Assembly (NCBI GenBank): GCA_965279125.1
Contig: CBDIHL010000037.1
Location: 62,001 to 126,000, forward strand
Direction: 5' to 3'
Origin: Dinoroseobacter sp965279125
Lineage (GTDB): Bacteria > Pseudomonadota > Alphaproteobacteria > Rhodobacterales > Rhodobacteraceae
Length of the DNA stretch: 64,000 nt
Shown: positions 7,913 to 16,245 of the stretch, one piece after another
How the letters are laid out: every line of letters starts with the position of its first letter
How positions within the stretch are numbered: position 1 is the first letter of the stretch
The notes under the pieces: generated by a model
What the model saw: the letters and a program-made list of their open reading frames with translations, nothing else
What the model was told of the DNA's origin: nothing
Databases searched by the model: none
Position numbers and translations under genes: made by a program

Positions 7913-9868
7913 ATGACCGAGTTTCTGTTCCAAGCCACGATCTTCCTGATGGCCGCCGTGATCGCGGTGCCTTTGGCGATGCGCTTTGGGTTGGGGTCTG
8001 TGCTGGGCTATCTGGGCGCGGGCATCTTGATCGGACCCGTGCTGGGCCTTGTCGGGCACGAAGTCGTCGAGTTGCAGCATTTCGCCGAATTCGGCGTTGT
8101 CATGATGCTGTTCCTGATTGGGCTGGAGCTTGAGCCGCGCACCCTGTGGGATATGCGCGACAGGCTTCTGGGCTTGGGAGGCGCGCAGATCGGCCTGACG
8201 ACGGCGGCGGTCACGGGGGCGATGCTGTTGCTCAACTATCCGTTCAGCATCTCGCTCGCCGTGGGTCTGGTGATGGCGCTCTCGTCCACCGCAATTGTGC
8301 TGCAAACCCTGACCGAAAAGGACTTGATGAGCACACCGGGCGGGCGCAACGCGTTCTCAGTCCTGCTGACCCAAGACATTGCCGTGATCCCGATGCTGGC
8401 CTTCTTGCCGCTTCTGGCCCTGCCGGCGGTCTCGCGTATCGCACCGGACGGGTCGATCCAGCGCCCCGCGCCAGAACAGGCCGAGCATCACGGCCCGGAC
8501 CTGCTCCATGTGCTGCAAGATCTGCCGGGTTGGGGCCTGACGCTGATCACCATCGCCGCCATCGCCGCGATCATTCTGGGCGGCCATTACCTGACACGGC
8601 CCGTCTTCAACTTCATCAACAAGGCGGGTCTGCGCGAAATGAACACGGCCGTGTCGCTGCTGTTCGTAGTGGGCGTTGCGTCGCTGATGCTGCTGGTGGG
8701 ATTATCCCCTGCACTTGGAGCTTTCCTCGCTGGTGTGGTCTTGGCCAACTCAGAATTCCGCCATGAGATCGAAGCGGATATCGCCCCCTTCAAGGGTCTG
8801 CTGTTAGGGCTGTTCTTCATTACGGTGGGAGCGGGCATCGATTTCAACGCGTTCTTTACAGCCCCGATGACAATGCTGGCCTTGGCGCTGGGGTTGATCG
8901 CGATCAAGGGTACGATCCTGTTTGGCTTGGCCCTCGTCTTCAAGATCAGGGGGCGGGATCGGTGGCTGTTTACCTTAAGCCTTGCGCAAGCGGGCGAATT
9001 TGGCTTCGTGCTGGTCAGCTTCTCGATCAACACGGGCGTGTTGCCCCTTGGCCTTAGTCAGACGCTGCTTCTGGTGATCGCGCTGTCGATGCTGTTCACC
9101 CCTTTATTATTCATCGCCTACGAGCGTCTGGCCGCCCGGATGGGCGATGCGGACGACACTCCAAACCATGACACCATTGACGAGCAGCAACCGATTATTA
9201 TCGCAGGTATTGGTCGATTTGGGCAGATGGTGAACCGTTTGGTTCAAGTCTCTGGCTTCAAGACAACGGTGCTGGATCACGATCTATCCACGATTGAGTT
9301 GATGCGCAGCTTCGGCTTCAAGGGCTTTTACGGCGACCCGACCCGGCCTGAATTGCTCCATGCAGCGGGGCTGAAAACCGCCAAAATCCTCGTGGTGACG
9401 TTGGATGATCGCGCCGCAGCACTCCGGCTGGTGCGGCTGGCCCGTCGCGAACGCCCGGACCTGCATATCATTGCGCGCGCAAATGACCGTGTACATGCCT
9501 ATGAACTCTATGATGCGGGCGCGACCAAAATCGTGCGCGAGGCTTTCGACAGCTCCGTGCGCGCAGGTCGCTATGTCCTGGAAGAAATGGGCCTGACGGA
9601 TTACGAGGCCGCCAATCAGGCGGAGGCGTTCTGGAAGCACGACCGCCACGCGCTGCTGGAATTGGCGAGCCTGTGGAAACCCGGCGTGCCCGTCGCCAAG
9701 AACGCTGCCTATCTGGAACGCGCGCGCGAATTGAACAACGCCTTCGAGACAGCACTTGTGACCGTGTTGGATGACGAGAGCGACGTGGCACCCGAAGACA
9801 CTCCCCGTGGCGAGCGGACCTTGTCGGACTTGCCGAAAGCAAAGCCGAACCCGAAACCAACACCATGA
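7913..9868 (+). CDS. Kef-type K+/H+ antiporter (CPA2 family)
   Basis: The 651-residue protein has about 12 membrane segments forming a Na+/H+-exchanger domain (residues 1-400) and a cytosolic TrkA-N/RCK domain from about 425 (IIIAGIGRFGQMVNRLVQ, a GxGxxG nucleotide site). This is the KefB/KefC/YbaL layout for potassium efflux in exchange for protons. It follows the Lrp gene by 17 bases and its last codons overlap the next gene (ATGA), so a short operon is likely. Whether it is glutathione-gated cannot be told. Confidence 0.88.
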   Translation: MTEFLFQATIFLMAAVIAVPLAMRFGLGSVLGYLGAGILIGPVLGLVGHEVVELQHFAEFGVVMMLFLIGLELEPRTLWDMRDRLLGLGGAQIGLTTAAVTGAMLLLNYPFSISLAVGLVMALSSTAIVLQTLTEKDLMSTPGGRNAFSVLLTQDIAVIPMLAFLPLLALPAVSRIAPDGSIQRPAPEQAEHHGPDLLHVLQDLPGWGLTLITIAAIAAIILGGHYLTRPVFNFINKAGLREMNTAVSLLFVVGVASLMLLVGLSPALGAFLAGVVLANSEFRHEIEADIAPFKGLLLGLFFITVGAGIDFNAFFTAPMTMLALALGLIAIKGTILFGLALVFKIRGRDRWLFTLSLAQAGEFGFVLVSFSINTGVLPLGLSQTLLLVIALSMLFTPLLFIAYERLAARMGDADDTPNHDTIDEQQPIIIAGIGRFGQMVNRLVQVSGFKTTVLDHDLSTIELMRSFGFKGFYGDPTRPELLHAAGLKTAKILVVTLDDRAAALRLVRLARRERPDLHIIARANDRVHAYELYDAGATKIVREAFDSSVRAGRYVLEEMGLTDYEAANQAEAFWKHDRHALLELASLWKPGVPVAKNAAYLERARELNNAFETALVTVLDDESDVAPEDTPRGERTLSDLPKAKPNPKPTP

Positions 9869-10887
9869 GCGCGATCTATCTGAACGCCGCAAGCCATGGC
9901 CTGCCCGCCCCCGCGACACTGGCGCGGATACACGCACATCTTGCGTTGGAGCAAGAGGTCGGTCCGCTGGAGGCTGCAAACCGCACAGCCCCCGAGGTCG
10001 AAGCCGTCCATGCGGCTGCGGCCCGGTTCATAGGGGCGCGGCGCGCCGACATTGCCCTGACCTCGACCACCACGGCAACCTTGGCCGGTCTCTTGCCGGG
10101 GGTCGTAGGGGCGGGTGCGCGGGTTTTGGTGGCCCCACAGGAATGGGGCGATAACCTGCGCTTTATCCAGCGTCTTGGGGCGCAGATCCATGTGCTGCCA
10201 CCGCTGGAGCCCGGGGACACAAGGGCCGAGGCATGGCACCACGCGATCACCGAAGATGTGTCTGCGGTCATGTTGCCGCTTGTCAGCAGCATCACCGGCG
10301 CGCGGGGGCCTATGGAGGCATTGGCGCAGAAGGCGCGACCCGAAGGCTGCGCGATGATCGTGGATGCAGCACAGGCGCTGGGGCAAATTCCGGTGGACGT
10401 GCAGGCGCTTGGCGCAGACGTTGTTGTCGGCACCTGCCGCAAATGGTTGCGCGGACCACGCACGACCGCGTTGGCATGGCGCGCGCCGGGGGCCGAGGCG
10501 GTTGTGCCGATGGCGTCGCTTAGGCCCAACGATGGGAATGTAGCGTTGCAATTGGGCTTGGGTGTGGCGCTGGACGAGGCCGGATTGTCGTTTGAGCTAC
10601 GTGATCGCGCATGGGCGGGGGCGCAAGCGTTAGGGCTTGGGACGTGGAGCGGGGCTGACCCCGAGACCGGAGCACTGACTGTGGCAATCCCGCAGGGGCG
10701 GCTGCAGGCGGTGAAAGACGCGCTGGATGTGGCGGGCATTATCGTGAAGTTTCCGCATCCAAAACGTGACGAGCCCCACCTTGCGGCAGGGCCCGAGGGC
10801 CATCAGCCTATGCGCATCGCAGCCCATGTGTATAACACGGAAGCTGAGATCGACGCGCTGATCGAGGTCTTGCGCGGCGCGCTCTAG
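9865..10887 (+). CDS. Class V PLP-dependent aminotransferase
   Basis: The 340-residue protein belongs to the aminotransferase V/cysteine desulfurase fold. The AAQALGQIPVD segment carries the aspartate before it (IVDAAQALGQ) that contacts PLP nitrogen, and GTCRKWLRGPR (about residue 192) holds the expected PLP lysine. The start overlaps the antiporter stop by four bases. It lacks the active-site cysteine loop that would mark a clear NifS or SufS, so the substrate is left open. Convergent with cobT. Confidence 0.85.
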   Translation: MSAIYLNAASHGLPAPATLARIHAHLALEQEVGPLEAANRTAPEVEAVHAAAARFIGARRADIALTSTTTATLAGLLPGVVGAGARVLVAPQEWGDNLRFIQRLGAQIHVLPPLEPGDTRAEAWHHAITEDVSAVMLPLVSSITGARGPMEALAQKARPEGCAMIVDAAQALGQIPVDVQALGADVVVGTCRKWLRGPRTTALAWRAPGAEAVVPMASLRPNDGNVALQLGLGVALDEAGLSFELRDRAWAGAQALGLGTWSGADPETGALTVAIPQGRLQAVKDALDVAGIIVKFPHPKRDEPHLAAGPEGHQPMRIAAHVYNTEAEIDALIEVLRGAL

Positions 10888-11900
10888 CCTTCCGACACGC
10901 CCGCATCGGCGAAACTCGCCATGCCGCCGTGACAGGCAACCGCCCCTTTCAGGAGGCCCAGCGCAAGCGCAGCGCCGGACCCTTCGCCCAAGCGCAAGCC
11001 CAGATCCAAGAGCGGTTTCTTGCCCATCCGGCTGAGCAAGGCCGCATGCCCCGCCTCGTCCGACACATGGGCCGCGACCGCGTGATCGAGTGCCCCCGGC
11101 GCGGTTTTGTCGAGGACAGCTGCGGCGGACGAGGCGATGAACCCGTCGATCAGCATCGGCACGCCCGCAACCCGCGCATGGGCCATGGCACCCAGCATCG
11201 CGGCGATCTCGCGCCCGCCCAATGTCGCCAGCGCAATCAGTGGATCTTGGTTCGCCGCCGGATGGCGCGCCAGCCCGCGTTTGACCGCATCGGCCTTGCG
11301 CGCGAGGCCCTCGTCATCAACGCCCGTGCCGCGCCCGACCCAATCGGCGGGGGTGCCGCCGTAAAGCGCGCAGGAAATGGCGGCCGCAGAGGTGGTGTTG
11401 GCGATGCCCATCTCGCCTGTCAGCATCAACTCGGCCTCTGTGTCCAGCGCGTTCCAGCCGACGGCGATGGCCTCCAGGCACTCGGCCTCGGTCATGGCTT
11501 CGGTCTGGGTGAAATCTCCGGTGGGGGTATCGAGATCGAGCGCATGGACCGCGAACCGCGCCCCGAACGCTTTGGCGAGTTGGTTAATGGCAGCACCCCC
11601 ATGCTCGAAATTCATCACCATCTGGGCAGTCACTTCCGCCGGGAAGGCAGACACGCCTTGGGCCGCGACGCCGTGATTGCCTGCGAAGATCAGGATCTGA
11701 GGGGCATCGAGTGTCGGGATCGCCTTGCCTTGCCAGCCTGCGAGCCAGATCGCAAGTTCCTCCAACCGACCGAGCGCGCCGGGGGGTTTGGTCAATGTGC
11801 CATTGCGCGCCTCGGCCCCGGCGATGGCATCCGCATCAGGTACGGGGGCTGTGGCAAGGGCGGCGCGCAGGGCATCAAAACTGGTCGGTGCAGCGGTCAT
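10884..11900 (-). CDS. cobT: Nicotinate-nucleotide--dimethylbenzimidazole phosphoribosyltransferase
   Basis: CobT makes alpha-ribazole phosphate for the lower ligand of cobalamin. The 338-residue length is normal and characteristic blocks are present: GTLTKPPGALGRLEELA, IFAGNHGVAAQGVSAFP, GEMGIANTTSAAAI, and LDLGLRLGEGSGAALAL near the end. It is divergent from cobS with an 82-bp gap, so both are probably controlled together, although no cobalamin riboswitch fits in that gap. Confidence 0.97.
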   Translation of the reverse strand: MTAAPTSFDALRAALATAPVPDADAIAGAEARNGTLTKPPGALGRLEELAIWLAGWQGKAIPTLDAPQILIFAGNHGVAAQGVSAFPAEVTAQMVMNFEHGGAAINQLAKAFGARFAVHALDLDTPTGDFTQTEAMTEAECLEAIAVGWNALDTEAELMLTGEMGIANTTSAAAISCALYGGTPADWVGRGTGVDDEGLARKADAVKRGLARHPAANQDPLIALATLGGREIAAMLGAMAHARVAGVPMLIDGFIASSAAAVLDKTAPGALDHAVAAHVSDEAGHAALLSRMGKKPLLDLGLRLGEGSGAALALGLLKGAVACHGGMASFADAGVSEG

Positions 11901-11982
11901 GGGCGTGGCTTTCGTTGCGTTTCGTTAGAGGGATGTTTACCGCTTTGTGCATGCCCGTCTTGCGACAAATTGGACCAACTTG

Positions 11983-12753
11983 ATGCCTGTTTCCGACCGT
12001 TTCCTTGATCCTCGTGACCCCCGCATTGCGTTGGGCCTGCTAAGCCGTCTGCCTTTTGGGGCGGATCTGCAAGTGGCCGCGCAGCGCGGAGCGGCTTGCG
12101 CCTGGGCGTTCCCGTTGGTGGGGCTGCTCGTGGGCGCGATTGCGGCAGCACTCGGGGCGTTGGCTTTGGGGGCAGGCGTGGCACCCGGCCCGGTCGCGGT
12201 GCTGGTCGTGGGCGCGCAAGTGATGATGACGGGCGCGATGCACGAGGATGGCCTCGCCGATAGTGCCGACGGCCTCTGGGGGGGCTGGGATCCAGAACGG
12301 CGGCTGGAGATCATGAAAGACAGCCACATTGGGGCCTACGGGGTGATTGCGGTGGCGCTCGGGCTGATCTTACGGGTGATGGCGCTGGCGCTTTTGGCCT
12401 CGGTCGGAGTTTGGGCGTTGGTGGCTGGGGTTTTGGCGGCGGCTTTGCTGAGCCGCGCGGCGATGGCGAGCGTCATGGCGCTGCTGGGACCTGCGCGCGA
12501 GGCAGGCTTGTCGGCGAGCGTCGGGCAACCGGGCATCGCAGCCATCCTGCTCGGCTGGGCCTTAGCCTTGATTGGGGCGCTGGGACTGGTGGGCATCATG
12601 GCGGTGCCAGCGGTCGGGGCCGTGCTGGTGGTGATGCTAGCGGTGATCCGGGTCGCGAAAGCGCGCATCGGAGGGCAGACAGGCGATATCCTTGGGGCAA
12701 CGCAGCAGCTGGCCGAGATGGCCGTGTTGGTGGTGTTGACGGCGGGGATCTAG
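11983..12753 (+). CDS. cobS: Adenosylcobinamide-GDP ribazoletransferase
   Basis: CobS joins adenosylcobinamide-GDP and alpha-ribazole in the last steps of B12 assembly at the inner membrane. The 256-residue protein has several membrane segments and the conserved acidic signature GAMHEDGLADSADGLWGG (about residues 86-103) followed by RRLEIMKDSHIGAYG. The start at 11983 (MPVSDRFLDPRD) is preferred; an in-frame ATG at 11947 would add 12 unusual residues. The gene ends directly before two strong palindromes. Confidence 0.93.
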   Translation: MPVSDRFLDPRDPRIALGLLSRLPFGADLQVAAQRGAACAWAFPLVGLLVGAIAAALGALALGAGVAPGPVAVLVVGAQVMMTGAMHEDGLADSADGLWGGWDPERRLEIMKDSHIGAYGVIAVALGLILRVMALALLASVGVWALVAGVLAAALLSRAAMASVMALLGPAREAGLSASVGQPGIAAILLGWALALIGALGLVGIMAVPAVGAVLVVMLAVIRVAKARIGGQTGDILGATQQLAEMAVLVVLTAGI

Positions 12754-12756
12754 CGC

Positions 12757-12801
12757 CAAATCCTCTCGAGAGGATTTGCGCATCTCTTCGAAGAGATGCG
12801 C
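12757..12801. terminator. Double palindrome downstream of cobS
   Basis: Two perfect palindromes share one base: a 22-bp one centred on CCTCTCGAGAGG (12757-12778) and a 24-bp one centred on CTCTTCGAAGAG (12778-12801). They lie between the convergent cobS and sulfatase genes, only a few bases from both stops, and could act as a bidirectional terminator, although there is no long T-run. Confidence 0.6.
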
Positions 12802-12807
12802 CCCCAG

Positions 12808-14409
12808 CTAGCCCTCGATGTCGTCCATTTGCCACGCCGCTTGCAGCCTCGGCAACGCGACCTCCCAACCGAGCACTCCTTGCTTGGCGGCCCAATCTTG
12901 GTATTGCGCGCGCAGGTCGCCCTCCTGTGCGCTATGGTGACCTGCGAGGTCTGACAATTCGGTCCGGTCGACCTCCATATCGTAAAGCTCCCAATCCTGC
13001 CGGAACTGGCGCACCAGCTTAAACTGGCCCGCGCGGATCGCGGCGTTGCCTTCATGCTCGAAGAAGATCGGGGCTTCGCGGGTCCAATCCACCCCTTTGA
13101 AGAGGTCCGCAAACGACTCGCCTTGGCAAGGTTGGATCGCCACCCCGCCGAGCTCATCCAGATAGCTTGCTCCGGTCACGGCCAAGATCGTCGGCAGCAG
13201 ATCGACCACATGCGTGGCCGCGTGGATCGTCGCGGGCCTTGTGATCCCCTCCGGCCAATGCGCGATCAGGGGCGTCGAGATTCCGCCTTCGTGGACATAG
13301 TGCTTGAACAGGCGAAACGGCGCGTTCGACACATTCGCCCAAGGCTTGTCATAGCTTTGATAGCTCAGCGCGTCGCCGGGCATCACATCGGCGCGGTTGC
13401 CCATCGTAATCTGACGCCCGTCACGGGTGCGGTCGGGGAAAAACTTGGCCCAGCCATCCTCGGCCATGAACTCGGCGCATCCGCCATTATCGGACAAAAA
13501 CAGGATCAGCGTGTTGTCGTATTGGCCGAGGCGCTTTAGCGCGGCAATGAGCCGCCCGATGGATTGGTCCATCCGGTCCACCATCGCCGCATAAGTGGCC
13601 ATCTTGCGGGCCTCCCAATCGGGGTTCTGCTCGGCCGCCCACGGATGCACCTGATCGTCCCTTGGCGAGATGTCCCACGCGGTTTGGAACAGTCCCATCC
13701 CGTTCATCGTCTCGTGCCGCGCCGTCCGGGTGGCGTCCCAGCCTCGCGCATAAACCCCGTCATAACGCGCGATATCCTCGGGATGCGCGTGGAGCGGCCA
13801 GTGCGGTGCGGTGTGCGCGAGGTAGAGGAAGAAGGGCTGATCCTCGGGCGTGCCTTTTATCATGTTGATGGCTTTGTCGGTGATCGCATCGGTGAAGTAG
13901 AAATCATCCGGAAATACATCGACGCGGCTGTCATCCTCCAGCATGAAATGCGGCGAGAAGAAATGCGTCACCCCATCGACGATGCCATAGAACTTATCAA
14001 ACCCGCGCTGGCGAGGCGTCGGATGATCCATATCACCCACGCGCCAGCTGTCGACCTCGCGGGCCATGAAGTCCCCGGCGACATGCCATTTGCCGCTCAT
14101 ATAGGTGGCATAACCGCTCGCGCGCAGGTGCTCGGCGATGGTGGCGGAATCGTTTCGCAGAAAGCCTTGATAGGCAGGCGTGCCGAGGTTTGCGCCCATA
14201 TGGCCAACGCCCGCGCTGTGCGGATAAAGGCCCGTTAGCAAGGAGGCGCGGGTCGGACAGCAGCGCGCGCAATTGTACATCGCGGTCATCTTCAGGCCGT
14301 GCGCTGCCATCACGTCGATATGCGGCGTGCGGATTTCCGAGCCCGTGCAGCCGAGATCGGCAAAGCCCAAATCGTCGGCGAGAATGAGGATCACGTTGGG
14401 ACGAGTCAT
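12808..14409 (-). CDS. Arylsulfatase-type sulfatase
   Basis: The 533-residue protein is a type I sulfatase. NVILILADDLGFADLGCTG at the N-terminus holds the calcium-binding aspartates, and CCPTRASLLTG at about residue 48 is the C-x-P-x-R signature whose cysteine is matured to formylglycine. SGKWHVAGD and LFLSDNGGCAEF supply further active-site residues. No signal peptide is visible, so it may be cytosolic, which is unusual for polymer-degrading sulfatases; the substrate is unknown. No maturase gene is in the window. The gene is bracketed by paired palindromes on both sides. Confidence 0.93.
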   Translation of the reverse strand: MTRPNVILILADDLGFADLGCTGSEIRTPHIDVMAAHGLKMTAMYNCARCCPTRASLLTGLYPHSAGVGHMGANLGTPAYQGFLRNDSATIAEHLRASGYATYMSGKWHVAGDFMAREVDSWRVGDMDHPTPRQRGFDKFYGIVDGVTHFFSPHFMLEDDSRVDVFPDDFYFTDAITDKAINMIKGTPEDQPFFLYLAHTAPHWPLHAHPEDIARYDGVYARGWDATRTARHETMNGMGLFQTAWDISPRDDQVHPWAAEQNPDWEARKMATYAAMVDRMDQSIGRLIAALKRLGQYDNTLILFLSDNGGCAEFMAEDGWAKFFPDRTRDGRQITMGNRADVMPGDALSYQSYDKPWANVSNAPFRLFKHYVHEGGISTPLIAHWPEGITRPATIHAATHVVDLLPTILAVTGASYLDELGGVAIQPCQGESFADLFKGVDWTREAPIFFEHEGNAAIRAGQFKLVRQFRQDWELYDMEVDRTELSDLAGHHSAQEGDLRAQYQDWAAKQGVLGWEVALPRLQAAWQMDDIEG

Positions 14410-14454
14410 CGGCCGAGCATGGGCGATCGAGAGCGGTTACGGCAAGGGCGGGGT

Positions 14455-14498
14455 CAAATTCTCTCGTGAGAATTTGCAAAACTCCACGTGGAGTTTTG
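14455..14498. repeat. Double palindrome upstream of the sulfatase
   Basis: The hairpin CAAATTCTC-TCGT-GAGAATTTG (14455-14476, written with its loop) is followed directly by a perfect 22-bp palindrome centred on CTCCACGTGGAG (14477-14498). The first is closely similar to the first palindrome at 12757-12778. Confidence 0.6.
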
Positions 14499-14513
14499 GC
14501 CCGCCAGCCCACG

Positions 14514-14542
14514 AAAAAGGCCGCCCCCCGAGGGAAGCGGCC
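14514..14542 (-). terminator. Intrinsic terminator of carD
   Basis: On the minus strand, 30 bases after the carD stop, GGCCGC and GCGGCC pair across a short C/G-rich middle, and the stem is followed by TTTTT. This is a standard rho-independent terminator. Confidence 0.75.
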
Positions 14543-14571
14543 AAGTGCACGAGGTCTTCTCTTGTGATGTC

Positions 14572-15087
14572 TTAGGCTGCAGCCGCACGGCTGACGAGCA
14601 CATCGTCGATATGCTTTTGCGCCCCCATCTCATCCATGTCTTTCACTGCAGCAATCTCGCGGGTCAAACGCTCGAGGGCCGCCTCATAAAGCTGGCGTTC
14701 GGAATAGCTTTGCTCGCGCTGATCGTCGGCCCGGTGCAGGTCGCGCACCACCTCAGCAATCGCGATCAGGTCGCCAGAGTTGATCTTTTGTTCATATTCC
14801 TGCGCCCGGCGCGACCACATCGCCCGCTTCACGCGCGCCTTGCCTTTGAGGGTCTGCATCGCCTTGGCGACAATGTCGGGGCTCGACAGACCGCGCATCC
14901 CAACTTCGATCACCTTATTGGTCGGCACACGCAGGGTCATTTTGTCTTTCTCAAACGAAATGACGAACAGCTCCAAGACCATACCAGCGATTTCCTGCTC
15001 CTCGACAGACACGACCTTGCCAACCCCGTGTGCAGGGTAGACGACAAAGTCATTCGGGCGGAATGCGTGGGATTTGGACTTGCTCAT
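14572..15087 (-). CDS. carD: CarD family RNA polymerase-binding regulator
   Basis: CarD/CdnL proteins bind the RNA polymerase beta subunit and stabilise open promoter complexes. The 171-residue protein has the N-terminal Tudor-like domain (FRPNDFVVYPAHGVGKVVSVE, then LRVPTNKVIEVGMRGL) and a helical C-terminal domain with KRAMWSRRAQEYEQKINSGD. The start at 15087 follows AGGAG by seven to eight bases. It has its own terminator downstream and a 320-bp upstream gap. Confidence 0.95.
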   Translation of the reverse strand: MSKSKSHAFRPNDFVVYPAHGVGKVVSVEEQEIAGMVLELFVISFEKDKMTLRVPTNKVIEVGMRGLSSPDIVAKAMQTLKGKARVKRAMWSRRAQEYEQKINSGDLIAIAEVVRDLHRADDQREQSYSERQLYEAALERLTREIAAVKDMDEMGAQKHIDDVLVSRAAAA

Positions 15088-15407
15088 ACGTAATTCTCCT
15101 ATTCGAGGCGACGATGCGACTTATGAACGAGGCGAAACCTCCGACCCGGTCGCGCGGGGCAACCGACCAAGGGGCTAAATCATATCTCGAAACAGAACCC
15201 GGACACGCATGGCAGCGAGAACCGGAGCGCGCGTCTCCGTCTTTGTGTAACGAGAGTATACCAAAAAAACGGGCCCCGCGAAAGCACTGTGGAACGCAAA
15301 GCAGTGAGGCACCTTAGGAATAAGGGCCAAAGGCGCAGTTTCGACCCTGATTTTGGGCCGTTATACTCCCCAATTCACATGACCGCGCGAATCGGAGCAG
15401 CGGTGTC
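15088..15407. other. Intergenic region between carD and fdxA
   Basis: No gene is seen. It should hold the carD promoter. On the minus strand a GGGGCCCG stretch followed by seven T's near 15267-15280 could end fdxA transcription, but the stem is short. Two near-identical AAAGCACTG/AAAGCAGTG words lie at about 15281-15307. No ncRNA can be named. Confidence 0.4.
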
Positions 15408-15746
15408 TTAGCCACCCTCGCCGGGGGCTTCGGAGAAGTACTTCTCCATCTTGCCCTCTTCGCCATCGCGTTCTTCCGCCTCGGGCAGTTGGTCTTTTTT
15501 GGTGATGATCACCGGCCAAGCCTCGGAGTATTTGCGGTTGAACTCGACCCATTTCTCCATCTCTGGCTCGGTATCGGGCCGGATCGCATCTGCGGGGCAC
15601 TCGGGCTCGCACACACCACAATCGATGCACTCATCGGGATGGATCACGAGCATGTTCTCGCCCTCGTAGAAGCAATCCACGGGGCATACCTCGACGCAAT
15701 CGGTGTATTTGCAGGCGATGCAGTTGTCGGTGACGACATAGGTCAT
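15408..15746 (-). CDS. fdxA: 7Fe ferredoxin FdxA
   Basis: The 112-residue ferredoxin has the paired cluster motifs CIACKYTDCVEVCPVDC and CIDCGVCEPECP that bind one 3Fe-4S and one 4Fe-4S cluster, then the typical C-terminal extension of this family. It is a low-potential electron carrier in the cytosol. The start at 15746 (MTYVVTDNCIACKYTD) matches the family exactly; the 21 upstream in-frame residues are not conserved-looking. It lies next to the S4-domain and helicase genes on the same strand, a recurrent arrangement in this family. Confidence 0.96.
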   Translation of the reverse strand: MTYVVTDNCIACKYTDCVEVCPVDCFYEGENMLVIHPDECIDCGVCEPECPADAIRPDTEPEMEKWVEFNRKYSEAWPVIITKKDQLPEAEERDGEEGKMEKYFSEAPGEGG

Positions 15747-15864
15747 GGGCGGAACTCGGGTCTGGTCAATCGTTTCGATTTGCCTACGCCACAGGGTCGT
15801 CAGGTGCAAGGCGGTGCGACACCAGCGCGGCGTTATGTGTCAACTTGAGTTGACAGAGCGCACC

Positions 15865-16236
15865 CTATCCGTCGAGGTCGTCGCGCAGCGCGTCCATATC
15901 CCGACGGTCTTTCTTGGTTGGGCGCGCCCCCACGCGGGGCGGCGGCGGCCCCTCCGGCGCAGGCGTCAAATCGGTATAGAGCGCTTGGGCCTCGGGCGCA
16001 GGCCCGCGCCGCTTGGCGATGTCGAGCAGTTGCACAACCCGTACCTGCCGCCCTTGCGTGAAGGTCAGCGTGTCGCCCTGCTTGATCGGGGTCGCATTTT
16101 TCGACACCCGCGCCCCGTTCACCCGCACCCCACCGCCTGTCACAAGCTTGGCGGCAAGGCTACGGGTCTTGAAGAACCGCGTCATCCAGAGCCACTTGTC
16201 GAGGCGCTGGGTGGGGAGTTTTTCAGTCTCGGTCAG
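15865..16236 (-). CDS. S4-domain RNA-binding protein (Hsp15-like), atypical CTG start
   Basis: The S4 domain RLDKWLWMTRFFKTRSLAAK with GGGVRVNGARV is that of Hsp15-type proteins, which bind ribosomal RNA on stalled 50S subunits. The first ATG in frame (16185) would cut off RLDKWLW, the conserved start of the domain. The frame is open upstream only to the helicase stop codon at 16246-16248, and the only possible start between is CTG at 16236, with GAGGA seven bases before it. An ATG at 16239-16241 is out of frame by one and reads Met-Pro-stop, so a one-base indel in a former start is an alternative. A basic C-terminal tail follows. Confidence 0.75.
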   Translation of the reverse strand: MTETEKLPTQRLDKWLWMTRFFKTRSLAAKLVTGGGVRVNGARVSKNATPIKQGDTLTFTQGRQVRVVQLLDIAKRRGPAPEAQALYTDLTPAPEGPPPPRVGARPTKKDRRDMDALRDDLDG

Positions 16237-16245
16237 GGCATGTCC

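Noticed and set aside
11900..11983. Cobalamin riboswitch between cobT and cobS
   Set aside because: The gap is too short for a B12 riboswitch and contains no B12-box-like conserved sequence.
15267..15307. Small RNA or 6S RNA between carD and fdxA
   Set aside because: Only short repeats and a short stem are seen; no recognisable RNA fold.
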